Below, one piece after another: positions 1 to 7,961 of a DNA stretch of 64,000 nt; positions within the stretch are counted from its first letter, which is position 1; the number at the start of each line of letters is the position of its first letter. The notes beneath the pieces were generated by a model that was given only the letters and a program-made list of their open reading frames with translations, did no database searches and had not been told where the DNA came from. The stretch is from Streptomyces harbinensis (GTDB taxonomy: Bacteria; Actinomycetota; Actinomycetes; Streptomycetales; Streptomycetaceae). The stretch lies in the NCBI RefSeq assembly GCF_900116145.1, contig NZ_FPAB01000005.1, positions 496,001-560,000 on the forward strand. Reading direction: 5' to 3'. The position numbers and the translations under genes were made by a program.

Positions 1-1
1 G

Positions 2-751
2 TACGACCGCATCATGGAGGGTGCCCTCAACACCCTGTGGATCACGGTGTGCGCCATGGTCCTCGGCCTGGTGCTGGGCATGCTGCTCGCCGTGATGCGG
101 CTGTCCGACAACCCGGTGCTGTCGTCGGTCGCCTACGGCTACATCTGGTTCTTCCGGGGCACGCCGGTGCTGGTGCAGCTGGTGCTCTGGTACAACCTCT
201 CCTACATCTTCGACACCGTGAATCTCGGCTTCTACAAGAACGAGATGAACGACGTCATGACCCCGTTCCTCGCCGCCCTGCTGGGGCTCGGCCTGAACGA
301 GGCCGCCTACATGGCGGAGATCGCCCGCGCCGGCATCAAGTCCGTGGACAGCGGCCAGACCGAGGCCGCGCAGGCGCTGGGCATGAACGGCACCAAGACC
401 ATGCGGCGCATCGTGCTGCCGCAGGCGATGCGCGTCATCATCCCGCCGTCCGGCAACGAGTTCATCAACATGCTCAAGACGTCCTCGCTGGCGTCGGTGA
501 TCTACTTCGACGAACTCTTCCGGGCCGGCGACACCATCAGCTCCCGCAACCTCGCGGTGATGGAGATGATGATGGTGGTCAGCGTCTGGTACCTGCTGCT
601 CACCACGGTGTTCAGCATCGGCCAGTACTACCTGGAACGGCACTTCGCCAAGGGCAGCGACCGCGAGCAGCCACCCACGCCGCTGCGGCGGCTGCGGCAG
701 CAGCTCACCACCTTCCGTACCAAGAGCCGGGTGGGAGGCGAAACCGTATGA
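2..751 (+). CDS. Amino-acid ABC transporter permease (5' end outside the window)
   Basis: Inner-membrane permease of a polar amino-acid ABC importer (HisM/GlnP family). The frame is open to the first base of the window, and the reading before the first ATG (base 14) already looks like family sequence, so the N-terminus is cut off. Several hydrophobic segments are visible, the FFRGTPVLVQL segment is typical of the family, and an EAA-type cytoplasmic loop (EAAQALGMN followed by MRRIVLPQAMRVIIPP) marks the ATPase contact. The C-terminus is basic and hydrophilic. The stop overlaps the start of the ATPase gene (ATGA), so the two are translationally coupled. The substrate cannot be told from the permease; a binding-protein gene is expected upstream, outside the window. 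Confidence 0.93.
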   Translation, partial: YDRIMEGALNTLWITVCAMVLGLVLGMLLAVMRLSDNPVLSSVAYGYIWFFRGTPVLVQLVLWYNLSYIFDTVNLGFYKNEMNDVMTPFLAALLGLGLNEAAYMAEIARAGIKSVDSGQTEAAQALGMNGTKTMRRIVLPQAMRVIIPPSGNEFINMLKTSSLASVIYFDELFRAGDTISSRNLAVMEMMMVVSVWYLLLTTVFSIGQYYLERHFAKGSDREQPPTPLRRLRQQLTTFRTKSRVGGETV

Positions 752-1524
752 GCGACACCGACGACACGCCGATGGTGAAGGCCGAGCGCGTCCACAAGTC
801 GTTCGGCGCGGTCGAGGTCCTCAAGGGCATCGACCTCCAGGTACGGCGCGGCGAGGTGTTCTGCGTGGTCGGGCCCTCGGGCTCGGGCAAGTCCACCTTC
901 CTGCGCTGCATCAACCACCTGGAGAAGATCAACGCCGGGCGGCTGTACGTGGACGGCGAACTCGTCGGCTACCGGCAGCGCGGCAACAAGCTCTACGAGA
1001 TGCGCGAGCGGGAGGTGGCCGCCCAGCGCCGGGACATCGGCATGGTCTTCCAGCGCTTCAACCTCTTCCCGCACATGACCGCCGCCGAGAACGTCATGGA
1101 GGCGCCGGTCCAGGTCAAGGGCCTGCCCAAGGCCGAGGCCCGGGAGCGCGCCGAGGAGTTGCTGGAACGGGTGGGCCTGGGCGATCGCGCCGACCACTAC
1201 CCGGCGCAGCTGTCCGGCGGGCAGCAGCAGCGGGTGGCGATCGCGCGGGCGCTGGCCATGGACCCCAAGCTCATGCTCTTCGACGAGCCGACCTCCGCGC
1301 TCGACCCCGAGCTGGTCGGTGAGGTGCTGGATGTGATGCGGGCCCTCGCCGAGGACGGCATGACCATGATCGTGGTCACCCACGAGATGGGGTTCGCCCG
1401 CGAGGTCGGCGACTCCCTGGTGTTCATGGACGAGGGCGTGGTCGTGGAGTCGGGCCACCCCCGCGAGGTGCTGACCAACCCCCGGCACGAGCGGACCAAG
1501 GCGTTCCTCTCCAAGGTCCTGTAG
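748..1524 (+). CDS. Amino-acid ABC transporter ATP-binding protein
   Basis: ATPase that drives the polar amino-acid importer whose permease precedes it, 258 aa. Walker A GPSGSGKST lies at residues 42-50, the Q-loop in MVFQRFNLFPH near 99-109, the signature LSGGQQQR at 155-162 and Walker B LMLFDEPTSALD at 175-186, with the switch histidine in VVTHEMGFA. This is the GlnQ/HisP class and full length. The ATG overlaps the permease stop by four bases. The next gene is convergent and ends 22 bases downstream. Confidence 0.95.
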   Translation: MSDTDDTPMVKAERVHKSFGAVEVLKGIDLQVRRGEVFCVVGPSGSGKSTFLRCINHLEKINAGRLYVDGELVGYRQRGNKLYEMREREVAAQRRDIGMVFQRFNLFPHMTAAENVMEAPVQVKGLPKAEARERAEELLERVGLGDRADHYPAQLSGGQQQRVAIARALAMDPKLMLFDEPTSALDPELVGEVLDVMRALAEDGMTMIVVTHEMGFAREVGDSLVFMDEGVVVESGHPREVLTNPRHERTKAFLSKVL

Positions 1525-1545
1525 CGGCACCCCCGGCCCGTCCGC

Positions 1546-2346
1546 TCACAGGGCGTGCCCGCCGGCCACCTGGATCACCTGCCCGGTGATCCAGGCGGCC
1601 TGCCGGGAGGCCAGGAACACCACCGCGTCCGCGATGTCGCGCGGGGTGCCCACCCGGCGCAGCGGGATGGCGGTCAGCGCGCGCTCCACCAGCTCCTGCG
1701 ACATCCACCCGGTCTGCACCGGGCCGGGCGCCACCGCGTTGACCCGCACCCCGGCCGGGCCCAGATCCAGGGCGGCGGCCCGGGTGAACGCCTCAAGGGC
1801 CGCCTTGGAGGTGCCGTAGCCCAGCTGCCCGGGGAAGGCACGGGCGGCGTCGGTGGAGATGTTGACGACGGCGGCGGTGCGCGACCCGGCCGCCGCGCGG
1901 CGCGCCACCTCGGCGGTGAGCAGCGCCGGGGCGAAGGTGTTGACGGCGTAGTTGCGGTGCAGGCTGCCGGCGGTGAGGTCCAGCACCCCGTCCGGGCTCT
2001 CGGTGTGCGCGGCGTTGTTGACCAGGACATCGACCGGGCCGAGCCGCTCCTCGACGGCGGCCGTCAGCCGCTGCGCCGCGTCCGGCGCCGCCAGATCGGC
2101 CGGCACCGCGCACGCGTCGGCCGCGCCCAGCTCCCGCAGCCGCGCCACGGTCTCCTCGGCGGCCCGCGCGTCCCCCACATAGTGCTCGGCCGCCACCCCC
2201 TCCGGCAGCTCCGCCCCGCCCCCGCCGTACCAGTGCACCGCGACGGCGGCCCCCTGCTCGGCGAACGCGGCGGCGATCTCCCGCCCGATGTTGCGGTGTG
2301 CCCCGGTGACGAGAACGACGCGGCCACGGAGTCCGGTATCGATCAT
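1546..2346 (-). CDS. SDR-family oxidoreductase
   Basis: NAD(P)-dependent classical short-chain dehydrogenase, 266 aa. It shows the cofactor motif TGAHRNIG (14-21), NNAA (110-113), a catalytic Ser in NIST (about 164), and Tyr177/Lys181 in YGTSK. The C-terminal part IADAVVFLASRQAAWITGQVIQV is typical of FabG-like members. Histidine and asparagine inside the glycine motif (GAHRNIG) are seen in a subgroup of actinobacterial SDRs. The substrate is unknown. The gene is convergent with the ABC transporter and stands alone. Confidence 0.9.
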   Translation of the reverse strand: MIDTGLRGRVVLVTGAHRNIGREIAAAFAEQGAAVAVHWYGGGGAELPEGVAAEHYVGDARAAEETVARLRELGAADACAVPADLAAPDAAQRLTAAVEERLGPVDVLVNNAAHTESPDGVLDLTAGSLHRNYAVNTFAPALLTAEVARRAAAGSRTAAVVNISTDAARAFPGQLGYGTSKAALEAFTRAAALDLGPAGVRVNAVAPGPVQTGWMSQELVERALTAIPLRRVGTPRDIADAVVFLASRQAAWITGQVIQVAGGHAL

Positions 2347-2390
2347 GCCCGGCAGGGTGCACCGGCGTCCGCTCTGCCCGCAACCGGGTT

Positions 2391-2957
2391 TCAGGAGTAC
2401 TGAGGGAACCGCCCGGTGGCGATTTTCAGACCGAGCGTGGCCAGCTCGACATCCTCGCCGTACAGACCGTGCAGAACCCCCTGGTATTCGCCGTCGCGGG
2501 GGACCGTGTACCGGGTCCAGCTCCCCTTGCGTGGGTCGATCAGCAGGTACACGGGAATGCCGGCGTCGGCATACCAGGCGACCATGTCGCGGGTGTCCTT
2601 GCTGCTGTTGCCTTTGGACACCACCTCGACCACCAACTCGACGGATCCGGGCTCCGCCAGCCAGCTGTCGGAGTCCTCGAAAGAGGCATCACAGACCAGC
2701 AGATCGGGGCTGGCGTAGTCGTCGGGATCGTGCGGGAGTGCCACCGATGCGACCTGGAAGGGTTGCAAGCCTTCGGGAAGCGCCGGTCGCAGCTGGTCGT
2801 AAAGCTTGTTGATGATCCCGGCGTGCTTCCCACGGGGGATGGGCGACATCATGAGGACTCCTCGGATGATCTCGGCACGCAGACCAGATGCGTCCTCCGC
2901 CGCCTCGGCGGCGCGGCGCAGTGGAGTCATCTCTGGGTCGGCGGTCATGGGGGCCAT
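2391..2957 (-). CDS. Uma2-family (DUF820) nuclease-fold protein
   Basis: A 188-aa protein of the Uma2/DUF820 family, which has a PD-(D/E)XK restriction-endonuclease-like fold. The acidic and lysine residues expected for such a core are visible: SPDLLVCDASFED, then VELVVEVVSKGNSSKDTRDMV and the following YADAGIPVYLLIDP segment, which is the most diagnostic part of the family. The family is multiplied in Streptomyces and cyanobacteria; no biological role is settled. Its start lies about 115 bases from the end of the neighbouring AraC remnant, and it is probably a single-gene unit. Family call is firm, function is not. Confidence 0.85.
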   Translation of the reverse strand: MAPMTADPEMTPLRRAAEAAEDASGLRAEIIRGVLMMSPIPRGKHAGIINKLYDQLRPALPEGLQPFQVASVALPHDPDDYASPDLLVCDASFEDSDSWLAEPGSVELVVEVVSKGNSSKDTRDMVAWYADAGIPVYLLIDPRKGSWTRYTVPRDGEYQGVLHGLYGEDVELATLGLKIATGRFPQYS

Positions 2958-3072
2958 GGCATCCTCCTTCCGGCGCCGTCGAGTTCAACGATCCGGGTCC
3001 TCGCCGGTAGCGGGCGCGCGCCCCGCACCCGGGTGCGTCGTCGCCGGTGCGCCGCGCAGCCGCCCGTCCGTT

Positions 3073-3663
3073 TCAGCCCGCCGCCCGGCGGTACGTCGCC
3101 GGGGTGATGCCGTAGACGCGGGTGAACCAGCGCGTCAGGTGCGGCTGGTCGGCGAAGCCGCAGGATGTGGCCGCCTCCGCGGGGGTGGTGCCGGTGGCCA
3201 GCAGGCGGCGGGCGGCGCGCAGCCGGAGCAGGCGCTGGTAGTCGCTGGGCGGCATCCCGTACTCCGCGCGGAACGCCCGGTACAGCGCGTACCGGCTGCA
3301 CCCGGCCGCCCGGGCCAGGGCGTCGGCGCCGAGGTCGCGGTCCCACGCCTCGTCCAGCAGCGCCTTGGCCCGGCGCGCCGCCGCGCCGCCCGCCGGGGCG
3401 GTGCGCAGCCGGGGGCGTACGGTGGCGGCCTCCCGGACCAGCGCGGTCACCACCGAGCTCAGCCGCTCCTCGCGCACCAGCGTGCCCGCCCCCGCCACCA
3501 GCGCGTGGTGCAGTCCCAGAAGGGCGCGGGCCAGCACGGGCGCGTACCGCACCGGGCGGTCGAACAGCGGCAGGCCCCGTTCCCGTCCGCCGGCCGCGTC
3601 CGCCAGCACCTCGCGCACCAGGGACGGGTGCAGGTGCACGATCCGGTAGGTGAAGAAACCGCT
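3073..3663 (-). pseudogene. AraC-family regulator, N-terminus deleted
   Basis: The C-terminal two thirds of an AraC-type transcription factor are intact. Two helix-turn-helix units can be seen (LARAAGCSRYALYRAFRAEYG and AATSCGFADQPHLTRWFTRVYG), followed by ITPATYRRAAG. Upstream the effector-binding domain begins abruptly at about base 3660 with GFFTYRIVHLHPSLV, which in relatives lies some 80 residues into the protein. The reading frame continues beyond this point but has no start codon, and the opposite strand there codes for a beheaded DUF2000 protein. A GTG at 3637-3639 could give a 188-aa DNA-binding remnant. The simplest reading is a deletion that removed both 5' ends and the shared promoter. 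Confidence 0.75.
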
Positions 3664-3923
3664 ATCTCGCCCTGCTGCGCGAGCCCGTCCTGGTCTTCGC
3701 CGCCGACGCCGCCGCGCTCACCCGCACCCACGCCCGCGCGCTGTCGCGGGGGCTGACGGCGGCGGTGTACACCGAGGACATGTTCGCCACCGGGCACGAC
3801 GCCGACAACCGGGCGGCGGTGCGCGCCGTCGCGGCGGAGAAGCTCAACCTGGTGGGGATCGGGCTGTACGGGGCGCGCACCCCGGTCGACAAGGTGATCA
3901 AGGGGCTCACGCTGCACGGCTGA
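3654..3923 (+). pseudogene. DUF2000-family protein, C-terminal remnant
   Basis: An open stretch without a start codon: a TGA lies in frame at 3651-3653. It reads YLALLREPVLVFAAD, then AVYTEDMFATGHDADNRAAV and LVGIGLYGARTPVDKVIKGL, which fits the C-terminal part of DUF2000 proteins (usually near 140 aa). About 86 family-like residues remain; the first 50 or so are missing. In actinomycetes such genes often sit divergently beside an AraC regulator, exactly as the remnant on the other strand does here. The junction of the two remnants lies at about 3655-3665. Probably not translated. Confidence 0.72.
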
Positions 3924-3948
3924 GCGGTCAGCGGTCAGCGGTCAGGGG
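3923..3948. repeat. Short tandem heptamer repeat
   Basis: Three copies of AGCGGTC followed by a variant AGGGGTC lie between the stop of the DUF2000 remnant and the stop of the convergent acetyltransferase gene. It may reflect replication slippage next to the deletion scar; no function is implied. Confidence 0.6.
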
Positions 3949-4488
3949 TCAGCCGTCCAGGACGCGGCTCCACACCTCCTTCGGCGGCGCCTCCAGCGGG
4001 GTCAGCTGGCCGCTCTTCGTCCAGCCCCAGGACTGGTACGCGGTGCGCGCCGTGCTGTCCCCGGGCTCCAGCAGGGCGAGCGCCACCGCCGGGTTGGCGC
4101 GGGCGAGCAGATCGGTCAGCAGCCGGGTGGCGACCCGCTCGCGCCGGCGCGCCGGGATCACCATCAGTTCGGCGACCACGAAGACCTGCCGGGACGCGGC
4201 GAGTTCGTCGATCTCGGCGGGTACGTCCTGGAACTCCTGCCACCAGGCGGAGTCCCGCTCCACCCGGAATCCGTACGCGGCGCCCACCAGCGCCGGATCG
4301 CTGGCCAGCACGAGGTCGAAGTCCTCCTGCTGGACGTCGTGCTCGGTGAGCCGCCGGATGAAGTCCTGCCGTTCCAGCGGCAGCGCGCCGTACGCGTCGC
4401 GGTACGCCGCGCCGTGGATGTCGGCGATCTGTTCGCGCTGCGATTCCGCCTGCCAGCGGCTGAGCCGCCGCAGAAAGACCGTGCCCAT
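3949..4488 (-). CDS. GNAT-family N-acetyltransferase
   Basis: A 179-aa acetyltransferase of the GNAT fold. The acetyl-CoA binding region is VFVVAELMVIPARRRERVATRLLTDLL (near residues 115-141), in the place of the Q/RxxGxG/A loop, though the glycines are replaced by RRRERVA. The C-terminal ARTAYQSWGWTKSGQL segment is typical of this fold. Start chosen at the ATG 4486-4488 (MGTVFLRRLSRWQ), because the longer open frame has no family-like sequence. Substrate unknown. It is divergent from the oxidoreductase gene starting at 4591. Confidence 0.85.
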   Translation of the reverse strand: MGTVFLRRLSRWQAESQREQIADIHGAAYRDAYGALPLERQDFIRRLTEHDVQQEDFDLVLASDPALVGAAYGFRVERDSAWWQEFQDVPAEIDELAASRQVFVVAELMVIPARRRERVATRLLTDLLARANPAVALALLEPGDSTARTAYQSWGWTKSGQLTPLEAPPKEVWSRVLDG

Positions 4489-4577
4489 CGGTGCCTCCCC
4501 GAAGCCCCTCGTGCCCCCGGACGGAGGCGACCTCTCATCGTCCCACCGAAGTACCCCCGCGCGGAACGCCCGGACGA

Positions 4578-4583
4578 TAGCGT
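4578..4583 (+). promoter_or_regulatory. -10 element of a probable leaderless promoter
   Basis: TAGCGT lies exactly seven bases before the ATG at 4591. A TAnnnT box at this distance puts transcription start at the start codon, the usual arrangement of leaderless mRNAs in Streptomyces. No Shine-Dalgarno sequence is seen. Confidence 0.5.
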
Positions 4584-4590
4584 TGACCTC

Positions 4591-5529
4591 ATGTTTGCCG
4601 CCTACGCCGCACGTCTGGACGCCGACGACCCGCTGTCCGCACTGGAGTTGGGGGAGCGGCCCGAGCCGCAGGCACCGCCGGGCTGGACGGTGGTCCGGGT
4701 GCGGGCCGCCTCGCTCAACCACCACGATCTGTGGTCGCTGCGCGGGGTGGGCCTGGGTGCCGGGTCGCTGCCGATGATCCTGGGCTGCGACGCGGCCGGG
4801 ACGGACGAGTACGGCAACGAGGTGGTGGTGTACCCGGTGATCGGCGGGGCACGCCGCACGCTGCTGTCGGAGAAGTACCAGGGGACGTTCGCGGAGCGGG
4901 TCGCCGTACCGGCCGGCAATGTGCTGCCCAAGCCGCCCGAGCTGTCGTTCGAGGAGGCGGCGGCGCTGCCGACGGCCTGGCTGACGGCGTACCGGATGCT
5001 GTTCACCAAGGCCGGGGTGCGGCCGGGGGACAGTGTGCTGGTGCAGGGCGCGGGCGGGGGAGTGGCGACCGCCGCGATCGTGCTGGGTGCCGCCGCCGGG
5101 CTGCGGATGTTCGTCACCGGCCGGGACGAGCACAAGCGGCGCCGGGCGCTGGAGCTGGGCGCGGAGGCGGTGTTCGCGCCGGACGCCCGGCTGCCGCACC
5201 GGATGGACGCGGTGCTGGAGACGGTGGGCGCCGCGACCTGGTCGCACTCGGTGAAGTCGCTGCGGCCGGGCGGCACGCTGGTGATCTCCGGCACCACCAC
5301 CGGGCCCAACCCGCCGGCCGCCGAGCTCCAGCGGATCTTCTTCCTGGAGCTGACGGTCGCCGGCTCCACCATGGGCACCAAGGAGGAGCTGGCCGGGCTG
5401 CTGAGCCTGTGTGCCGCCAAGGGGGTCCGGCCGCTGATCGACACGGTGCTGCCGCTGGACCGGGCGCGCGAGGGGTTCGCGCGGATGCGGGCGGGCGACC
5501 TCTACGGGAAGATCGTCTTCACGGTCTGA
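4591..5529 (+). CDS. Zinc-binding-type dehydrogenase / quinone reductase (MDR family)
   Basis: Medium-chain dehydrogenase/reductase, 312 aa. It has the GroES-like N-domain (RVRAASLNHHDLWSLRG, then PMILGCDAAGT) and a Rossmann domain with VLVQGAGGGVATAAI, VFVTGR-like FVTGRDEHKRRRALELGA and a C-terminal RAREGFARMRAGDLYGKIVF. The structural-zinc cysteine cluster is absent, as in NADPH:quinone oxidoreductase-like members, so zinc dependence is not expected. Start at ATG 4591 is supported by the -10 box seven bases upstream. Substrate unknown. It runs convergent to the GntR regulator gene. Confidence 0.9.
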   Translation: MFAAYAARLDADDPLSALELGERPEPQAPPGWTVVRVRAASLNHHDLWSLRGVGLGAGSLPMILGCDAAGTDEYGNEVVVYPVIGGARRTLLSEKYQGTFAERVAVPAGNVLPKPPELSFEEAAALPTAWLTAYRMLFTKAGVRPGDSVLVQGAGGGVATAAIVLGAAAGLRMFVTGRDEHKRRRALELGAEAVFAPDARLPHRMDAVLETVGAATWSHSVKSLRPGGTLVISGTTTGPNPPAAELQRIFFLELTVAGSTMGTKEELAGLLSLCAAKGVRPLIDTVLPLDRAREGFARMRAGDLYGKIVFTV

Positions 5530-5565
5530 CGGTCACTGCGGGGCGGCGGGGAGCGGGCGGCGGGC

Positions 5566-6321
5566 TCAGTCCGCCTGCTCCATCGCCGCGCTCAGCCGCG
5601 CGTTGGCCATGCGCATGTGCTCGGCCATCGCGCGGTCGGCGGCCTCCGGGTCCCGGTCGCGGATCGCGGCGAGGACGGCGTCGTGTTCGCACAGGGTGCC
5701 GCTGACGGTGCCCTCGATGTCGCTGACGCGTTCCATCCACACCTGGAGCAGCGCCCGGATGCTGTGCAGGATGTCGCTGAGGACGGTGTTACCGGCGATG
5801 CGGGCGGTCTCCAGGTGGAAGGCGATGTCCGCCTCGATGAACGCCTTGGCGTCGCCGCCCGCTTCCCGCATGTGCTGAAGGTGCTCCTCCAGCCGCACCA
5901 CGTCCGCGTCGGAGGTGCGCTGGGCGGCGAGCCGGGCGGAGACGGCCTCCATGTGGGTGCGTACCTCGACCAGGTCGCGGGTGCGCCGCTGGCCCAGCAT
6001 GAGGCCCCAGTTGATGGCGCGGGGCAGGAACTCCGAGGTGCCTTCGCGGACATACGACCCGGAGCCCGGCCGTATCTCGATGATGCCCAGCACGTCCAGG
6101 GCGGACAGCGCGCCGCGCACGCTGGAGCGTGCCACTCCCAGGGCCTCGGCCAGCTGCCGTTCGGCCGGCAGCCGGGTGCCGGGCCGGATGTCGCCCGAGG
6201 TCAGATGGTCGAGCAGCCGCTTGGCGACCTCGCTGACGGAGGACTCGCGCACGACGGGGCGCAGCAGCTGGGCCAAGTCGGGCGCGGCGGCGGGGGTCTG
6301 CTGATCGGACTGGGTGGTCAC
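5566..6321 (-). CDS. GntR/FadR-family (FCD domain) transcriptional regulator
   Basis: A 251-aa regulator with an N-terminal winged helix (RPGTRLPAERQLAEALGVARSSVRGAL) and a C-terminal FCD ligand domain. The FCD metal-site residues are visible in DIAFHLETARIAGN and in CEHDAVLAAI and MAEHMRMA. It is divergent from the sugar operon at 6561 and is its likely repressor, released by a pathway acid or sugar phosphate. The GTG at 6319-6321 (VTTQSDQQ) was chosen over a longer frame without family sequence. A dyad TGGTC-N5-GACCA at 6315-6329 covers this start and a stronger operator lies at 6440-6454. Confidence 0.9.
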   Translation of the reverse strand: MTTQSDQQTPAAAPDLAQLLRPVVRESSVSEVAKRLLDHLTSGDIRPGTRLPAERQLAEALGVARSSVRGALSALDVLGIIEIRPGSGSYVREGTSEFLPRAINWGLMLGQRRTRDLVEVRTHMEAVSARLAAQRTSDADVVRLEEHLQHMREAGGDAKAFIEADIAFHLETARIAGNTVLSDILHSIRALLQVWMERVSDIEGTVSGTLCEHDAVLAAIRDRDPEAADRAMAEHMRMANARLSAAMEQAD

Positions 6322-6439
6322 GCAGACCAGTACACCAGATGGACGGTGCTGGCAGCCAAGGCCGCAATCCATCCGAAATGTTCAGCAGAACGTCAAGTGG
6401 GGTCATACAGTCGGTTATGTGACATTCATCACCTCGGAG

Positions 6440-6474
6440 AATTGGTGACCAATTTACCAGTCGAGGCTTAGCGT
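6440..6474 (+). promoter_or_regulatory. GntR-type operator overlapping the sugar-operon promoter
   Basis: AATTGGTGACCAATT at 6440-6454 is a perfect dyad around the central base 6447 and carries the TGGT-N-ACCA core of FadR/GntR sites. The possible -35 GTGACC (6445-6450) lies inside it and a -10 TAGCGT (6469-6474) follows at 18-bp spacing. Transcription would start near 6481, giving a leader of about 80 bases. Binding here would block the operon, consistent with the adjacent divergent FCD regulator gene. Confidence 0.6.
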
Positions 6475-6560
6475 GTCCGCAGTCCGGCAGACGCCGCCGC
6501 TCAGGGCGCTGCCGGAAGGACCCACCCGGACGGAGCTGTCCGGCGAGCCGAGGAGTCACC

Positions 6561-7961
6561 ATGGGTGCTGTCGCCCCCGCCACCACGCCGGTGGAGAGAT
6601 CCGCCATCCGGAAGATCTCGATCCGCCTGGTGCCCTTCGTGGCACTGATGTTCTTCGTGAACTACCTGGACCGCACGGCCATATCCTTCGCCGAGCCCAA
6701 CGGCATGGGAGAGGATCTGGCCCTGACCGCCGCCCAGTTCGGGTTCGCGTCCGGGATCTTCTTCCTCGGCTACATCGTGCTGGAAGTGCCCAGCAACATG
6801 GCCCTGCACCGGTTCGGCGCCCGCCGCTGGCTGGCCCGGATCATGGTCACCTGGGGCATCGTGTCCCTGCTGTTCACCTGGGTGGACAACAGCGGCCAGC
6901 TCTACGTCCTGCGCTTCCTGCTCGGCGTCGCCGAAGCCGGCTTCTTCCCCGGCGCGATCCTCTTCCTCAGCCAGTGGGTGCCCGGCCGGCACCGCACCAA
7001 GGTCCTCGGGCTCTTCTACCTCGCCCAGCCGCTGACCACCGTCCTCGGCGCCCCGCTCGCCGGCTGGCTCATCGGCCACCACGGGCTGTTCGGCCTGGAG
7101 GGCTGGCGGGTGATGTTCCTGTTCGTGTCGATCCCCGCCATCGTGCTGGGCGTCATCGCCTGGTTCTACCTCAGCGACAAGCCCACCGACGCCAAGTGGC
7201 TCACCCGCGAAGAGCAGGAGTGGCTGACCACCAAGCTCGCCGAGGAGAGCGAGGGCAAGACCGGCGCCCGTGCCGGCCACGGCAAGGACGCCCTCAAGGC
7301 CGCCTTCGGCAACGCCCGGGTGTGGGTCCTGTCCCTGGTCTACTTCGGCTTCGTCTACGGCCTGTACGCGCTCGCGTTCTTCCTGCCGACGATCATCAGC
7401 GGCTTCCAGGAGCAGTTCGACACCACCTTCTCCGTGATGGACCGGGCCTGGATCACCGCCATCCCCTACCTGCCCGCCGCCGTCGCCCTCTACTTCTGGA
7501 CCCGGCACGCCACCAAGCACGGCACCCGCACCTGGCACATCGCGGGACCCGCCGTCGTCGGCGGTCTCTCCATCCCGCTGGCCCTGTACATGGGCTCGCC
7601 CGCCGCCACCGTCGCCGTGATCACCGTCACCGCGTGCGCGATCTTCGCCGCGCTGCCCGTCTTCTGGTCGGTGCCCTCCCGGTACCTCACCGGGGCCGCT
7701 GCCGCCGCCGGTATCGCGCTGATCAACACGATGGGCAACATCGCCGGATTCGGCTCCAGCTACATCACCGGCTGGGTCAAGGACTGGACCGGCAGCTACA
7801 CCGCATCCCTGTACCTGGTCGGCTTCTTCATGCTGCTGTCCGCCGTCCTGATCGTCTCGCTGGCCGCCCGTGAGCGCCGCACCGCCGCGACCGGCTCCGG
7901 CGCGGGCGACGGCGACGGTGAAGGCGGCGCGAGCCGTGAGCCCGTGGAGGCCGCCCGATGA
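6561..7961 (+). CDS. MFS transporter, anion:cation symporter (ACS) type
   Basis: A 466-aa twelve-helix permease and first gene of the sugar operon. Family marks are FFVNYLDRTAISFA in helix 1, GYIVLEVPSNMALHRFGARRWLARIMVTWGI around loop 2-3, RFLLGVAEAGFFPGAI in helix 4 and QWVPGRHRTKVLGLF after it. These fit the ACS branch (hexuronate, galactonate, tartrate transporters), so a sugar acid or polyol acid is a likely substrate; family membership alone does not prove this. The C-tail is hydrophilic. The stop overlaps the kinase start (ATGA). Confidence 0.9.
   Translation: MGAVAPATTPVERSAIRKISIRLVPFVALMFFVNYLDRTAISFAEPNGMGEDLALTAAQFGFASGIFFLGYIVLEVPSNMALHRFGARRWLARIMVTWGIVSLLFTWVDNSGQLYVLRFLLGVAEAGFFPGAILFLSQWVPGRHRTKVLGLFYLAQPLTTVLGAPLAGWLIGHHGLFGLEGWRVMFLFVSIPAIVLGVIAWFYLSDKPTDAKWLTREEQEWLTTKLAEESEGKTGARAGHGKDALKAAFGNARVWVLSLVYFGFVYGLYALAFFLPTIISGFQEQFDTTFSVMDRAWITAIPYLPAAVALYFWTRHATKHGTRTWHIAGPAVVGGLSIPLALYMGSPAATVAVITVTACAIFAALPVFWSVPSRYLTGAAAAAGIALINTMGNIAGFGSSYITGWVKDWTGSYTASLYLVGFFMLLSAVLIVSLAARERRTAATGSGAGDGDGEGGASREPVEAAR

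Noticed and set aside
3073..3639. The AraC remnant as a complete 188-aa regulator
   Set aside because: The family-type domain continues in frame before the GTG (GFFTYRI) and breaks at the junction with DUF2000, so the gene is truncated, although a shortened product may be made.
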